DNA from: an uncultured Eubacteriales bacterium
GTDB taxonomy: Bacteria > Bacillota > Clostridia > Oscillospirales > Oscillospiraceae
DNA: 8,774 nucleotides
Direction of reading: 5' to 3'
Assembly (NCBI GenBank): GCA_900540545.1
Contig: UQGJ01000089.1
Span: forward strand, 1 to 8,774
The notes under the pieces are model-generated. The model ran no database searches. It was given only the letters and a program-made list of their open reading frames with translations, and was not told the DNA's origin. Position 1 is the stretch's first letter. Every line of letters starts with the position of its first letter. Positions 1 through 6,443 of the stretch are shown here, piece by piece. The translations under genes and the position numbers were made by a program.

Positions 1-905
1 GGGTGGACGTTCACGTCCACGGCGTTGGCGCGGGTGGTGACGTGGAGGACGCAGCCGGGAAATTTGCCCACCATATGCTGGTTTTTATACGCCTCCTCCA
101 GGGCGGCCATCATGGTGCGGGACTTGATGAACCGGCCGTTGACGAAGAAGAACTGGAGGTTCCGGGACCCCCGGCAGCAGGCGGGGAGGGAGGCGAAGCC
201 CTCCACGGTGATGTGCTCCTCGCCGGAGCCGCGGACCGGGGTGAGGCCCAGGGCCAAATCCCGGCCCAGCACGGCGTAGACGGCGCTTTTCAGGGCGCCG
301 TCGCCGGGGGTGAGCAGCTCCTGCTTGCCGTCCCGGAGGAAGTTCACCGACACCTCCGGGTGGGCCAGGGCCTCCCGCTGAACGTTGGCAAAGACGGCGG
401 CGCCTTCATAGGCGTCTTTTTTCATGTATTTCAGCCGGGCGGGGGTGTTGTAGAAGAGGTCCCGGACGATCATGGTGGTGCCGGCGGGGCCGCCCGCCTC
501 CTCCTTCCCGGTGACCACGCCCCCCTCCACGGTGAGGGAGACGCCCAGGTCCCGGTCGGGCTGGCGGGTGAGGACCTCCACCCGGGACACGGCGGCGATG
601 GCGGCCAGGGCCTCGCCCCGGAAGCCCAGGGTGCCGATGGCCTCCAGGTCGTATTCGGTGCGTATCTTGCTGGTGGCGTGGCGGAGGAAGGCGGTCTCCA
701 CGTCGAGAGGGTCGATGCCGCAGCCGTCGTCGGTGACACGGAGGTAGCTCATGCCGCCGTTCTGTATCTCCACCGTGACGGCCCTGGCTCCGGCGTCGAT
801 GGCGTTTTCCATCAGCTCCTTGACCACGGAGGCGGGGCGCTCCACCACCTCGCCGGCGGCAATCAGGTCGGCCACGTGGGTGTCTAAGACTTGGATATGG
901 GGCAC
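1..905 (-). CDS. mutL: DNA mismatch repair protein MutL, N-terminal part (3' end beyond the window)
   Basis: MutL is the GHKL-family ATPase that couples mismatch recognition by MutS to strand incision. About 301 codons are visible. The ATPase motifs are intact: motif I around residues 30-39 (ELMENAIDAG; E33, N34 and D37 are the usual catalytic and Mg-binding positions), motif II at 59-64 (DDGCGI), and motif III at 94-100 (GFRGEAL). The visible part ends in the conserved VDVNVHP stretch that closes the transducer domain, so the C-terminal dimerisation/endonuclease half lies off the left edge. I chose the GTG start at 903-905: it puts LIAAGEVVERP at residues 14-24, as in the family, and an AGGAAAGGTGG-type ribosome site lies about 7 nt upstream. 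No in-frame ATG fits better. The gene lies downstream of mutS and the CPBP gene on the same strand. I see no separate promoter, so cotranscription is likely. Confidence 0.97.
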   Translation of the reverse strand, partial: MPHIQVLDTHVADLIAAGEVVERPASVVKELMENAIDAGARAVTVEIQNGGMSYLRVTDDGCGIDPLDVETAFLRHATSKIRTEYDLEAIGTLGFRGEALAAIAAVSRVEVLTRQPDRDLGVSLTVEGGVVTGKEEAGGPAGTTMIVRDLFYNTPARLKYMKKDAYEGAAVFANVQREALAHPEVSVNFLRDGKQELLTPGDGALKSAVYAVLGRDLALGLTPVRGSGEEHITVEGFASLPACCRGSRNLQFFFVNGRFIKSRTMMAALEEAYKNQHMVGKFPGCVLHVTTRANAVDVNVH

Positions 906-930
906 AGGGCCACCACCTTTCCTGTTGTTG

Positions 931-1036
931 GATGCGGGCGGCCAAAGGCCGCCCCTACAAGGGGCTGTTGGGTGCGGGCGGCCAAAGGCCGCCCCTACAA
1001 GGGGCTGCTGCGTAGGGGCGGCCTGTGGCCGCCCGT
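931..1036. repeat. Array of three GC-rich palindromic repeats (two direct, one inverted)
   Basis: Two 40-bp tandem units (931-970 and 971-1010) differ at only two positions. Each holds a hairpin with an 8-bp perfect stem, GGGCGGCC/GGCCGCCC, and an AAA loop (936-954 and 976-994), followed by CCTACAAGGGGCTG. A third copy in the opposite orientation follows (hairpin 1016-1034, loop TGT, preceded by GTAG). The array fills the gap between the CPBP stop codon and the mutL ribosome site. A further copy of the hairpin ends the window (8756-8774). In mRNA these would form strong stems, but no U-tract follows, so they are not standard terminators. REP-like dispersed repeat is the best description. Confidence 0.9.
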
Positions 1037-1041
1037 TCGCA

Positions 1042-1749
1042 TCACACCGCTCCTATAAGCTGGATGGCGCTGAGGGCCATGTGCAGGACCACGGGGGACC
1101 AGACCGAGCCGCCGTTGTCGTAGCTCCAGGTGAGGGCCAGGGACATGGGCAGGTACTGGATGGTCAGCAGCAGGTAGCGCAGGTCGATGGCCCCGGGGGT
1201 GAAGGCGTACTCCTGGGCCCGGAAGAGGGCGTAGAGCAGGACCGTGACCACGTAGCCCAGGGGGCGGCTGTACTTGCGCAGGGACCCGAACATGAGGCCC
1301 CGGAACAGGACCTCCTCGGCGATGGGCATGAGGACCACCAGAATCAGGACGGTGGCCTGGGGGGCGTAGGCGAACTGGTCGGCGTAAATCTCGTTGAAGG
1401 GGTCGGCGACGGGCAGGGGAATCAGCATGACCAGCAGGTGCAGGACCCCCGCCCCGATGAGGCCGGTGCCGAAGGCGAAGAGGTTTTCCGGCAGATAGTC
1501 CAGCAGGAGGTAGAAGGCGTTCTTGAGGAAGCTCCAGAACACCAGAAAGACCAGCGTGACCACCAGGAGGTAGTAGAGCAGGCCCGCCTCGGCGGGGAGG
1601 AAGGGCCAGCTCTCCCCGGCGGCCATCTGGACCATGCCCATGAGCCGGGGGAACACCATGACGTAGAGGGCGAAAAAGACCCACCCCCGGCCGAACTCGG
1701 CCCGGGTGAGCTGGGGCCGCCACTGGCGGCGGTGACGGGTGGGGGTCAT
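1042..1749 (-). CDS. CPBP-family (Abi/Rce1-like) intramembrane metalloprotease homologue, with a substituted metal-site motif
   Basis: This is a predicted 235-aa polytopic membrane protein. Hydrophobic segments are visible at roughly residues 22-42, 58-76, 90-109, 131-144, 164-176 and 192-208. The family signature EExxxR is present (E145, E146, R150 in AEEVLFRG), and a late conserved His lies at H223 (VVLHMALSA). Characterised family members use these residues to hold water or metal for intramembrane proteolysis or CAAX processing; substrates here are unknown. The second motif, normally FxxxH, reads YALFR, with Arg at position 177 in place of His. I chose the ATG at 1747-1749 because AAAGGAGGT lies about 7 nt upstream. 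A longer open frame to 1854 would translate the heptamer repeat and has no ribosome site. The gene separates mutS from mutL and is bordered by repeats on both sides, which suggests an insertion into an older operon. Confidence 0.85.
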   Translation of the reverse strand: MTPTRHRRQWRPQLTRAEFGRGWVFFALYVMVFPRLMGMVQMAAGESWPFLPAEAGLLYYLLVVTLVFLVFWSFLKNAFYLLLDYLPENLFAFGTGLIGAGVLHLLVMLIPLPVADPFNEIYADQFAYAPQATVLILVVLMPIAEEVLFRGLMFGSLRKYSRPLGYVVTVLLYALFRAQEYAFTPGAIDLRYLLLTIQYLPMSLALTWSYDNGGSVWSPVVLHMALSAIQLIGAV

Positions 1750-1764
1750 GGCGGGACCTCCTTT

Positions 1765-1790
1765 GAATGCAGAATGCAGAATGCAGAATG
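1765..1790. repeat. 7-bp tandem repeat (GAATGCA), 3.7 copies
   Basis: Three perfect copies of GAATGCA plus a partial GAATG lie directly upstream of the ribosome binding site of the CPBP gene (on its strand, CATTCTG repeated). The rest of the mutS-CPBP gap (1791-1872) is GC-rich, with G-runs and one imperfect hairpin but no recognisable gene. A heptamer tract in a 5' leader can change copy number by slippage and alter the leader. No effect on expression can be read from the sequence. Confidence 0.85.
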
Positions 1791-1872
1791 ACGCTGCGGC
1801 GGGACGGGGGGATGCGGGACGGTACGGTGGCGCGCCGGGGTCGTCGCGCCCCACATACGGACGGGGGACGGA

Positions 1873-4473
1873 TTACAGCTTCTTTTTCAGCTCGTATAGG
1901 AGATTCATGGCTTCTATGGGGGTCAGGGTGTCCACGTCCACCTGGCGCAGGCGGTTGGCGACCTCCTGGGCGCCCATGTCCAGGAAGGAGACCTGGTCGT
2001 CGGCGGGGGGCGCGTAAGCGGTGGGCGGGGGGGCCGTGCCCTCCTCCTCCAGCTCCTTGAGGATGGCCTTGGCCCGCTCGATGACCCGGCCAGGGACCCC
2101 GGCCAGGCCCGCCACCTCGATGCCGTAGCTCTGGTCGGCGGGGCCGCGGACGATCTTGCGGAGGAAAATCACGTCGTCCTTCCGCTTTTTGGCGGCCACG
2201 TTATAGTTCTTCACGCCGGGGAGGAGGCCCTCCAGGCAGGTGAGCTCGTGGTAGTGGGTGGCGAAGAGGGTCTTGCAGCCCAGGCGGCGCTTGTCGGCGC
2301 AGTATTCCAGCACGGCACGGGCGATGGACATGCCGTCGTAGGTGCTGGTGCCCCGGCCGATCTCGTCCAGAATCAGCAGGCTCTTGGCGGTGGCGTTTTT
2401 CAGCAGCTCGGCCACCTCGGTCATCTCCACCATGAAGGTGGACTGGCCGGCGGAGAGGTCGTCGGAGGCCCCCACCCGGGTGAACACCCGGTCCACGATG
2501 CCCACGTGGGCGCTCTTGGCGGGGACGAAGGAGCCGATTTGGGCCATGAGGACCACCAGGGCGGTCTGGCGCATGAAGGTGGATTTACCGGCCATGTTGG
2601 GGCCGGTGACGATGTGGACCATATTCTCGCCCCCGTCCATGTGCACGTCGTTGGGGACGAAGAGGGCGTCCTTGAGGACCTTTTCCACCACGGGGTGGCG
2701 GCCCTCCACCACGTCCAGCCGGTCGGACAGGTCCACGGTGGGCTTGCAGTAGTGGTTGGCGGCGGCCACGGCGGCCAGGGCCGTGAGGCAGTCCACCTGG
2801 GCCACGGCGGCGGCGGTGGCCTGGATCTGGGTCACCTGGGCGGCCACGGATTCCCGGAGCTGGACGAAGAGCTCGTATTCCAGGGCGGTGATGCGGTCCT
2901 GGGCGGAGAGGATGGTATGCTCCATGTCCTTGAGCTCCTGGGTGATGAAGCGCTCACAGTTCACCAGGGTCTGCTTGCGGATGTAGTCGTCGGGGACCAG
3001 GTCGTAATTGGCCTTGGAGACCTCGATGTAGTAGCCGAAGACCTTGTTGAAGCCCACCTTCAGGTTCTTGATGCCGGTCTTTTCCCGCTCCCGGGCCTCC
3101 ACGGCGGCCACCATGGACTTGCCGTTGGTCATGATGTCCCGGAGGTAGTCCACGTCGGGGTGGTAGCCCGCCCGGATGAAGCCGCCCTCCCGGACGGAGA
3201 AGGGGGGCTCGTCCACCAGGGCGCGGCCGATGAGGTCCCGGAGGTCGGCCAAATCGTCGATGGCCTCCCGCAGGACGCAGAGCAGGGAGGAGGGGAAGGG
3301 GGACAGCAGCTCCCGCAGGCGGGGCAGGCGGCCCAGGCCGGACGCCAGGGAGACCAGGTCCCGGCCCCCGGCGGTGCCGTAGACGATGCGGCCGATGAGC
3401 CGCTCCAGGTCGGTGACCTGGCGGAGGCAGTCTGAAATCTCCTGGCGGGCGATGGCGTCCCTGGTCAGGTCCTCCACCGCGTCCAGGCGCTTGTTGATCT
3501 GGATGGGGGAGAGCAGGGGCCGCTCCAGCCAGGAGCGGAGGAGGCGGGAGCCCATGGCGGTCCGGGTCTTGTCCAGCACCCACAGCAGTGAGCCCTTTTT
3601 CTCCTTGGAGCGCATGGTCTCGGTGAGCTCCAGGTTCCGCCGGGCGGTGAGGTCCAGCTCCATGAACTCGCCCCGGGTGACGTAGTGGAAGGTGTTGAGG
3701 TGGCCCAGGTCGGTCTTTTGGGTGTCGTAGAGGAAGCCCAGCAGGGCCCCGCAGGCGCGCATGGCGCTCTCGGCCTCCTGGGGCAGCTCGTCCAGGCCCG
3801 CCCGGAACTGCTTGCGGGCCAGGGTCCAGGCGCTGTCGTAGTCGAAGCGCTCCTCGCCGAGCTGCTCGGCCCGGCAGTCCAGCCGGTCCTTCAGGAAGGC
3901 GCGCAGGTCCGGGTCGGCGGCCGCGGCGGCGTTGAGAACGGCCTCCCGGGGGGAGTAGCGGCCCAGCTCGTTGAAAAAGTGTTCGGTCCAGTCCCGGGAG
4001 GAGAAGGCGCAGGCCGAGACCTCGCCGGTGGAGATGTCGCAGAAGCAGGCCCCCGCGCCGTGGTCGGTGTAGCAGATGGCGGCCAGAAAGTTGTTGCGCT
4101 CGTCCTCCAGCATGGCCGCGTCGATGACGGTGCCGGGGGTGATGATGCGGGTGACCTCCCGCTCCACGATGCCCTTGGCCAGGGCCGGGTCCTCCATCTG
4201 CTCGCAGATGGCCACCTTGTACCCCTTGGCGATGAGGCGGGCGATGTAGGCGTCCACGGAGTGGTAGGGCACGCCGCACATGGGGGTGCGCTCGTCCTCG
4301 GGCTTGCCCCGGTCCCGGGTGGTCAGGGTCAGGTCCAGCTCCTTGGACGCCAAAAGCGCGTCGTCGTTGAACATCTCGTAGAAGTCGCCCAGGCGGAACA
4401 TCAGGATGCAGTCCGGGTTCTCTTCTTTTTTGCGCAGGTACTGCTGCATCATGGGGGTGGTGTCGGCGGGCAT
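1873..4473 (-). CDS. mutS: DNA mismatch repair protein MutS
   Basis: MutS is the mismatch-recognition ATPase that clamps DNA and recruits MutL. The 866-aa length is normal for the family. The N-terminal mismatch-binding domain has the wedge motif GDFYE (F31, E33). The C-terminal ABC-type ATPase has Walker A at 624-632 (GPNMAGKST, K630), the signature around 671-679 (DDLSAGQST), Walker B at 699-704 (LLILDE), and the conserved THYHEL His at about 740. A QVSFL sequence at 827-831 resembles the sliding-clamp-binding motif of other MutS proteins, and the usual helical tail TPIEAMNLLYELKKKL closes the protein. I chose the ATG at 4471-4473 because family proteins begin just before MMQQYL and an AAAGGA site lies about 9 nt upstream. 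The same frame is open upstream without a stop through the GIY-YIG gene to 4821, so an N-terminally extended 982-aa fusion is also possible. Confidence 0.97.
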   Translation of the reverse strand: MPADTTPMMQQYLRKKEENPDCILMFRLGDFYEMFNDDALLASKELDLTLTTRDRGKPEDERTPMCGVPYHSVDAYIARLIAKGYKVAICEQMEDPALAKGIVEREVTRIITPGTVIDAAMLEDERNNFLAAICYTDHGAGACFCDISTGEVSACAFSSRDWTEHFFNELGRYSPREAVLNAAAAADPDLRAFLKDRLDCRAEQLGEERFDYDSAWTLARKQFRAGLDELPQEAESAMRACGALLGFLYDTQKTDLGHLNTFHYVTRGEFMELDLTARRNLELTETMRSKEKKGSLLWVLDKTRTAMGSRLLRSWLERPLLSPIQINKRLDAVEDLTRDAIARQEISDCLRQVTDLERLIGRIVYGTAGGRDLVSLASGLGRLPRLRELLSPFPSSLLCVLREAIDDLADLRDLIGRALVDEPPFSVREGGFIRAGYHPDVDYLRDIMTNGKSMVAAVEAREREKTGIKNLKVGFNKVFGYYIEVSKANYDLVPDDYIRKQTLVNCERFITQELKDMEHTILSAQDRITALEYELFVQLRESVAAQVTQIQATAAAVAQVDCLTALAAVAAANHYCKPTVDLSDRLDVVEGRHPVVEKVLKDALFVPNDVHMDGGENMVHIVTGPNMAGKSTFMRQTALVVLMAQIGSFVPAKSAHVGIVDRVFTRVGASDDLSAGQSTFMVEMTEVAELLKNATAKSLLILDEIGRGTSTYDGMSIARAVLEYCADKRRLGCKTLFATHYHELTCLEGLLPGVKNYNVAAKKRKDDVIFLRKIVRGPADQSYGIEVAGLAGVPGRVIERAKAILKELEEEGTAPPPTAYAPPADDQVSFLDMGAQEVANRLRQVDVDTLTPIEAMNLLYELKKKL

Positions 4474-4821
4474 AGGGATCAGTCCTTTTTTCTTTGTTTG
4501 GGGACGGGGGATGCGGATTGCCACACCAGTCTGCGGACTGGTTCGCAATGACAGGTCCTCCCAGCCGGGGTTTTTCCGCTCAACCAGGGCGTTCTTTTTC
4601 GCCCTGGACCAGGATTTGATTTGCTTTTCACGGGCAATCGCGTCGGATACAGAGTTCGTCTCTTCAAAATAGACCAGCTTATGGACATGGTATCGGGCGG
4701 TAAACCCATCCGGGTCAAGCCCCGCCCGATGTTCGGCCAGCCGCCGTTCTAAATCGTTGGTAACGCCGGTATACAGGACCACATTGGTGGCGTTTGTCAA
4801 GAGATAGACGAAATAGGCCAT
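4474..4821 (-). CDS. Small GIY-YIG-family nuclease (COG2827/UPF0213-like), reading in frame into mutS
   Basis: The first ~90 codons encode a complete single-domain GIY-YIG protein. It has the VYLL strand (Y6), the LYTGVT strand (Y17, G19), the DLERRLAEH helix (R26/R27, H31), GFTARY, and REKQIKSW with E65 in the usual catalytic-acid region, then NPGWEDL, where the conserved domain ends. An ATG at 4819-4821 follows GGAGG at 7 nt. Residues 89-102 are encoded by a repeat (4517-4555). There is no stop codon, so the frame continues through a 14-residue linker into MutS. The feature end given here is the base before the MutS start, not a true stop. GC is about 55% by hand count over 4561-4800, lower than most surrounding sequence, and the gene interrupts miaB-mutS. 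Family members are small DNA nucleases of poorly known role. An acquired repeat-bounded element is my inference. Confidence 0.85.
4517..4555. repeat. REP-like hairpin repeat at the 3' end of the GIY-YIG gene (complete copy)
   Basis: This is an imperfect palindrome: a 7-bp perfect inner stem, ACCAGTC/GACTGGT, around a TGCG loop (4525-4542), and a 5-bp outer stem, ATTGC/GCAAT. The portion 4534-4555 matches the reverse complement of 4836-4857 at 21 of 22 positions. On the coding strand it begins exactly at the last conserved codons (DL) of the GIY-YIG domain and encodes its tail. It also lies upstream of the mutS ribosome site and could fold in the mutS leader. Confidence 0.88.
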
Positions 4822-4835
4822 ACCCCCGCCTCCGT

Positions 4836-4857
4836 CCTGTCATTGCGAGCCAGTCCG
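4836..4857. repeat. Inverted half-copy of the REP-like repeat, 5' of the GIY-YIG gene
   Basis: These 22 bp are the inverted counterpart of 4534-4555 (one mismatch) and end 14 nt before the GIY-YIG start codon. The intervening 14 nt hold only the ribosome site. Only one arm of the hairpin is kept (CCAGTCCG); the sequence beyond 4857 diverges. The two copies bound a 324-bp segment (4534-4857) that is almost entirely GIY-YIG coding sequence. I see no target-site duplication outside them. The remaining 11 nt lead to the miaB stop codon. Confidence 0.85.
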
Positions 4858-4868
4858 CCCCCACGTCC

Positions 4869-6281
4869 TTACGCCAGCTCTCCGAAGAGGGCCCAGGTGG
4901 AGGCGCTGGTGATTTTTAGGTTGACATAACTTCCAATCAGGGTGGGGTCGCCGGTGAAGTGGACCAGGCGGCCGCCGGAGGTGCGGGCGTTCAGGTTATG
5001 GCGGGGGTCGTCGCTCTCCACGTCCACCAGGCAGCGCAGGGTTTTGCCCACGTAGGCGGCCTGCTTCTCGGCGGAAATCTGGTTCTGCACGTCCACCAGC
5101 CGCTGGAAGTTGGCGGCCTTCTCCTCCTTGGAGATGGGGTCGGGCATCTTGGCCGCCGGGGTGCCCTCCCGGGGGGAGTAGATGAAGGTGAAGAGGGCGT
5201 CGAAGCGGACCTCCTCAATGAGGGAGAGGGTGTCCTCGAACTCCGGGGTGGTCTCGCCGGGGAAGCCCACGATCACGTCGCTGGTGAGGACGATGTCCGG
5301 GATGCGGGCCCGGAGCTGGCGGACCTTTTCCAGGTAGCCCGCCCGGGTATAGACCCGGTTCATGGCGGAGAGCACCCGGTCATTGCCCGCCTGGAAGGGC
5401 AGGTGGATGACGGGGGCCACCTTTTCGCAGGCGGCCATGGCGTCGAAGAGGCGCTCGGTGGCGTCCTTGGGGTGGCTGGTCATGAAGCGGATGAGGAAGT
5501 CGCCGGGGACGGCGTTGACCTGTTCCAGCAGCCAGGCGAAGTCCACGTCCTCGTCCAGGTCCTTGCCGTAGGAGTTCACGTTCTGGCCCAGGAGGGTGAT
5601 GTCCTTGCAGCCCGCCTCCGCCAGGGACCGGACCTCGGCCAGGATGTCCTCCGGGCGGCGGGAGCGCTCCCGGCCCCGGACGTAGGGGACGATGCAGTAG
5701 GAGCAGAAGTTGTTGCAGCCGTACATGATGGAGACCCACGCCTTCACCGTGCCCTCCCGGCGGACGGGGACGCCCTCGGCGATGGAGCCGGGCTCGTCGG
5801 GGGTGTCGAAGATGCGGCCCCTTCTCGTCTGGATGCGCCAGAGCAGCTCCGGGAAGCGCCACAGGGCGTGGGGGCCGAAGACCAGGTCCACGTGGCGGAA
5901 GGACTGCTTGATTTTCTCCACCATGTGGGGCTCCTGCATCATGCAGCCGCACAGGCAGATGATCTGGTTGGGGTTGGCCCGCTTGGTGTGGGTCAGGGCG
6001 CCCACGTTGCCCAGCACCCGCATCTCGGCGTGCTCCCGGACGGCGCAGGTATTGATGACGATGACGGCGGCGGCCCGCTCGTCATCGGTAAAGGCATAGC
6101 CCATCTCGGCCAGGTAGCCCCGGATGCGCTCGGAGTCGGCCTCGTTCTGCTGGCAGCCGTAGGTGTCCACGTAGGCCAGGGGCGGGGCGGGCAGGGCGGC
6201 GTTCATGGCCGCGATTTGGGCGCAGAAGCCGCGCTGTTTGTCGATTTCCCCGGCGGGGATGCGGGTGGTGTTTCGGTTCAA
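4869..6281 (-). CDS. miaB: tRNA-2-methylthio-N6-dimethylallyladenosine synthase MiaB
   Basis: MiaB is a radical-SAM methylthiotransferase that adds the 2-methylthio group to i6A37 of tRNAs reading U-initial codons. The 470-aa protein has the three N-terminal cysteines of the auxiliary [4Fe-4S] cluster (C43 in DTYGCQQNEAD, C79 in NTCAVREHAE, C113 in CGCMMQ). The radical-SAM triad is C189, C193 and C196 in GCNNFCSYCIVPYVRGRE, and a TRAM-like RNA-binding domain follows from about residue 395. YGCQQNEADSE and the full domain order indicate MiaB rather than MtaB or RimO. I chose the TTG start at 6279-6281 because GGAGG lies about 8 nt upstream. The in-frame ATG at 6321-6323 has no ribosome site and overlaps the predicted -10 box, so it is unlikely to be in the mRNA. 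The open frame continues far upstream (to 7925), but only as antisense to other genes. This is the first gene of the leftward unit. Confidence 0.96.
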   Translation of the reverse strand: MNRNTTRIPAGEIDKQRGFCAQIAAMNAALPAPPLAYVDTYGCQQNEADSERIRGYLAEMGYAFTDDERAAAVIVINTCAVREHAEMRVLGNVGALTHTKRANPNQIICLCGCMMQEPHMVEKIKQSFRHVDLVFGPHALWRFPELLWRIQTRRGRIFDTPDEPGSIAEGVPVRREGTVKAWVSIMYGCNNFCSYCIVPYVRGRERSRRPEDILAEVRSLAEAGCKDITLLGQNVNSYGKDLDEDVDFAWLLEQVNAVPGDFLIRFMTSHPKDATERLFDAMAACEKVAPVIHLPFQAGNDRVLSAMNRVYTRAGYLEKVRQLRARIPDIVLTSDVIVGFPGETTPEFEDTLSLIEEVRFDALFTFIYSPREGTPAAKMPDPISKEEKAANFQRLVDVQNQISAEKQAAYVGKTLRCLVDVESDDPRHNLNARTSGGRLVHFTGDPTLIGSYVNLKITSASTWALFGELA

Positions 6282-6318
6282 TTCGGATTCCTCCACTGGC
6301 GGTAGTCGTTGATAGATT

Positions 6319-6347
6319 ATCATATCAGTTTTTTGGCGAAAAAACAA
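6319..6347 (-). promoter_or_regulatory. Predicted sigma-A promoter of the miaB-mutS-mutL unit
   Basis: On the minus strand there is TTGTTT (-35, 6342-6347), a 17-nt spacer, then TATGAT (-10, 6319-6324) preceded by TG at the extended -10 position. Transcription would start near 6312, giving a leader of about 31 nt before the TTG start. The -35 is weak (TTG plus mismatches), but the -10 is 5/6 and extended. A GTTTTTT/AAAAAAC inverted repeat (6328-6345, GGCG loop) fills the spacer and could be a protein site or chance. Confidence 0.6.
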
Positions 6348-6370
6348 GCGGGGACCGGGCGGCACTTTCG

Positions 6371-6400
6371 TTGACGCTCTTCCCAATATAGTGGTATAAT
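6371..6400 (+). promoter_or_regulatory. Predicted strong sigma-A promoter of the alr-like/dtd/hydrolase unit
   Basis: TTGACG (-35, 5/6 match, 6371-6376), an 18-nt spacer, and a perfect TATAAT (-10, 6395-6400) with TG at 6392-6393 (extended -10). The start would fall near 6407, giving a leader of about 37 nt to the ATG at 6444. It is divergent from the miaB promoter, with the two -35 boxes about 24 nt apart. I see no riboswitch-sized leader. Confidence 0.8.
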
Positions 6401-6443
6401 ACCAGTAATTGACCCCACGCATAAAGAAAGGTGGTGCCTGGGA

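Noticed and set aside
931..1036. CRISPR array
   Set aside because: The units are near-identical along their whole length, with no variable spacers, one is inverted, and no cas genes are present.
751..1791. Plus-strand 346-codon frame across the mutL-CPBP region
   Set aside because: It is antisense to both genes and to the repeat array, with biased low-complexity translation and no family signature.
1750..1854. 35-residue N-terminal extension of the CPBP protein
   Set aside because: It would translate the heptamer repeat, lacks a ribosome site, and the ATG at 1749 has an excellent AAAGGAGGT.
1829..1856. Imperfect GC hairpin as a mutS terminator
   Set aside because: The stem has a 2-nt bulge and a 10-nt loop, and no U-tract follows on the minus strand. 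Read-through into the CPBP gene and mutL is more plausible.
2248..3435. Long plus-strand open frame opposite mutS (395 codons)
   Set aside because: It is antisense to well-conserved mutS in GC-rich sequence; its translation is low-complexity Gly/Val/His-rich with no domain signature. The same holds for plus-strand frames at 3685-4551 and 4959-6305.
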